DNA from: an uncultured Ruminococcus sp.
Lineage (GTDB): Bacteria; Bacillota_A; Clostridia; Oscillospirales; Ruminococcaceae
DNA length: 5,446 nt
Assembly: GCA_937880065.1 (NCBI GenBank)
Contig: CALFMA010000080.1
Span: 1-5,446 of the forward strand
Direction of reading: 5' to 3'
Shown: piece by piece, positions 4,898 to 5,446 of the stretch
Layout of the letters: each line of letters begins with the position of its first letter
Numbering within the stretch: the stretch's first letter is position 1
Position numbers and translations under genes: made by a program
The notes under the pieces: model-generated
Told to the model about the DNA's origin: nothing
Databases searched by the model: none
Seen by the model: only the letters and a program-made list of their open reading frames with translations

Positions 4898-4916
4898 TAA
4901 ACGAAAAAATGCCACC

Positions 4917-5201
4917 TCAACGGGTGACATTTGATCTTTTTTTCTTCCTTTTACAGTGTTGTCTCCATACCGAAAGACAGTAGTCCTTGTCGGACAGCAT
5001 ATTCTCGGCATACTGATGAGTATCATCCATATCATATTCCTTGCTTATGATTGTACCAATAATAATTTCATCATCGTCATCACAAAGAAAAATATCGCAT
5101 CGAAGACCGTGCTTACAGCTTTTAAACGCAATTCGAGCTACAAATTCATCAGTGTATTCAAGTTCTGCGACTTCTTCCCAATAAAGGTATCGTGTAATCA
5201 T
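4917..5201 (-). CDS. Unknown 94-aa protein B, paralogue of gene A
   Basis: I do not recognise the family. ATG at 5201 is preceded by GGAG (5211-5214), 9 nt upstream. The protein has an acidic middle (CDDDDEIIIG), a C-terminal part YDM...LSDKDYCLSVWRQHCKRKK and a basic tail KRKKKRS. From YD to the last R.K it aligns without gaps to the protein at 461-751, keeping Cys, Trp, His, Arg and Lys. The shared N-terminal positions (EE, L.Y, F...I, GL) need only small gaps. No membrane segment or signal peptide is seen. It lies just upstream of oriT and mob in the same direction, so it may be co-transcribed with mob or belong to the mobilization module. A role as an accessory DNA-binding or regulatory protein is possible, since the tail is basic, but nothing proves it. 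Its upstream region is R2. Confidence 0.78.
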   Translation of the reverse strand: MITRYLYWEEVAELEYTDEFVARIAFKSCKHGLRCDIFLCDDDDEIIIGTIISKEYDMDDTHQYAENMLSDKDYCLSVWRQHCKRKKKRSNVTR

Positions 5202-5210
5202 TTTTCATTT

Positions 5211-5275
5211 CTCCAATCGTAATTTATTTGATAATACTAATATGTAATTTCAGTTAGGCAGATAGTTGAAAAAAT
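5211..5275. repeat. Repeat R2, upstream region of gene B and imperfect copy of R1
   Basis: R2 covers the RBS of gene B (CTCCAATC, 5211-5218, read on the minus strand) and about 60 bp upstream. Its imperfect 22-bp dyad (5249-5270), bounded by TTCA and TGAA, matches that in R1. On the minus strand TATTAT (5236-5231) could be a -10, but no good -35 stands 17 bp away. The conservation suggests an operator or promoter shared by the A and B gene copies. Confidence 0.65.
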
Positions 5276-5446
5276 GAAGAAGACGATCATAAAGACCGAC
5301 TTCTTAAGAAAGAAACAAAAAATTTATGATATCTCCAGACTTGATAACGTCTTAATAATATTTTGTAAGATGAGATTAACAGATAACCGAAAAAAATTTA
5401 CTCGAAAAAAGTTTCATAAGTAAGTCTTGAGCCCATTTTGAAACCG
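5276..5446. other. Right edge: hairpins, one TCGGTTAT copy and a possible gene tail
   Basis: AAGAAG (5277-5282) and CTTCTT (5300-5305) pair, with CG/CG continuing the stem after one A-A mismatch. AGAC (5337-5340) and GTCT (5349-5352) form a small hairpin. ATAACCGA, the complement of TCGGTTAT, is at 5383-5390. On the minus strand ten codons from the edge (FQNGLKTYL ending in TGA at 5416-5414) may be the end of a gene outside the window, but this is too short to support. No other gene is seen. Confidence 0.3.

Noticed and set aside
4769..5035. 88-codon minus-strand open frame overlapping the end of gene B and oriT
   Set aside because: It overlaps gene B in another frame, covers the oriT hairpins, has no RBS and its product looks like no protein family.
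1..5446. CRISPR array, tRNA, rRNA or classical iteron array
   Set aside because: No regularly spaced repeat-spacer pattern, no tRNA cloverleaf and no tandem iterons of three or more units were seen on either strand.

Overview
The window looks like part of a small mobilizable replicon, either a plasmid or a plasmid-derived integrated element, from a low-GC Firmicute, most likely a gut or rumen Clostridia. Shine-Dalgarno sites are strong (AGGAGG, AAGGAG), intergenic DNA is very AT-rich, and the gene types (primase-like Rep, MobV relaxase with a pMV158-type oriT, IS110 element, type I R-M) suit that group. The species cannot be read from the sequence.

Layout from left to right. Positions 1-249 hold the N-terminal end of a type I restriction-modification methyltransferase gene (hsdM, minus strand), with its own promoter and an upstream 9-bp direct repeat. 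Positions 461-751 (minus) encode a 96-aa unknown protein, here called A, followed by a clear terminator. Positions 752-880 are non-coding and rich in hairpins. An intact IS110-family element occupies about 880-2232: transposase at 931-2022 (minus), plus a roughly 200-nt non-coding left end where IS110 elements encode their bridge RNA. Positions 2233-2549 are again non-coding, with a repeat (R1), a very large hairpin and a dyad, and lead into the replication protein gene rep (2550-3827, plus). A terminator-shaped hairpin separates rep from a convergent, short MobV relaxase gene (3953-4648, minus). Behind the relaxase gene lies a well-formed MobV-type oriT (4830-4869), then gene B (4917-5201, minus), a divergent paralogue of A. 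Gene B is preceded by R2, a second copy of R1. The last ~170 bp contain no supported gene.

How it fits together. Rep and the hairpin/dyad region before it form the replication module. The relaxase and oriT form a mobilization module that would depend on a helper conjugation system. A and B are paralogues of unknown function bracketing both modules, each with a copy of the R repeat on its 5' side, so a regulatory region plus gene appears to have been duplicated. The IS110 element has landed between R1 and gene A, inside what would otherwise be one ~440-bp intergenic region between A and rep. The octamer TCGGTTAT recurs on both sides of the insertion and near the right edge, which suggests a protein-binding site linked to replication or copy control.

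Most worth checking: the IS110 ends and bridge RNA, the oriT and the inverted copy of its post-nick sequence, the A/B paralogue pair with R1/R2, and the TCGGTTAT motif family.
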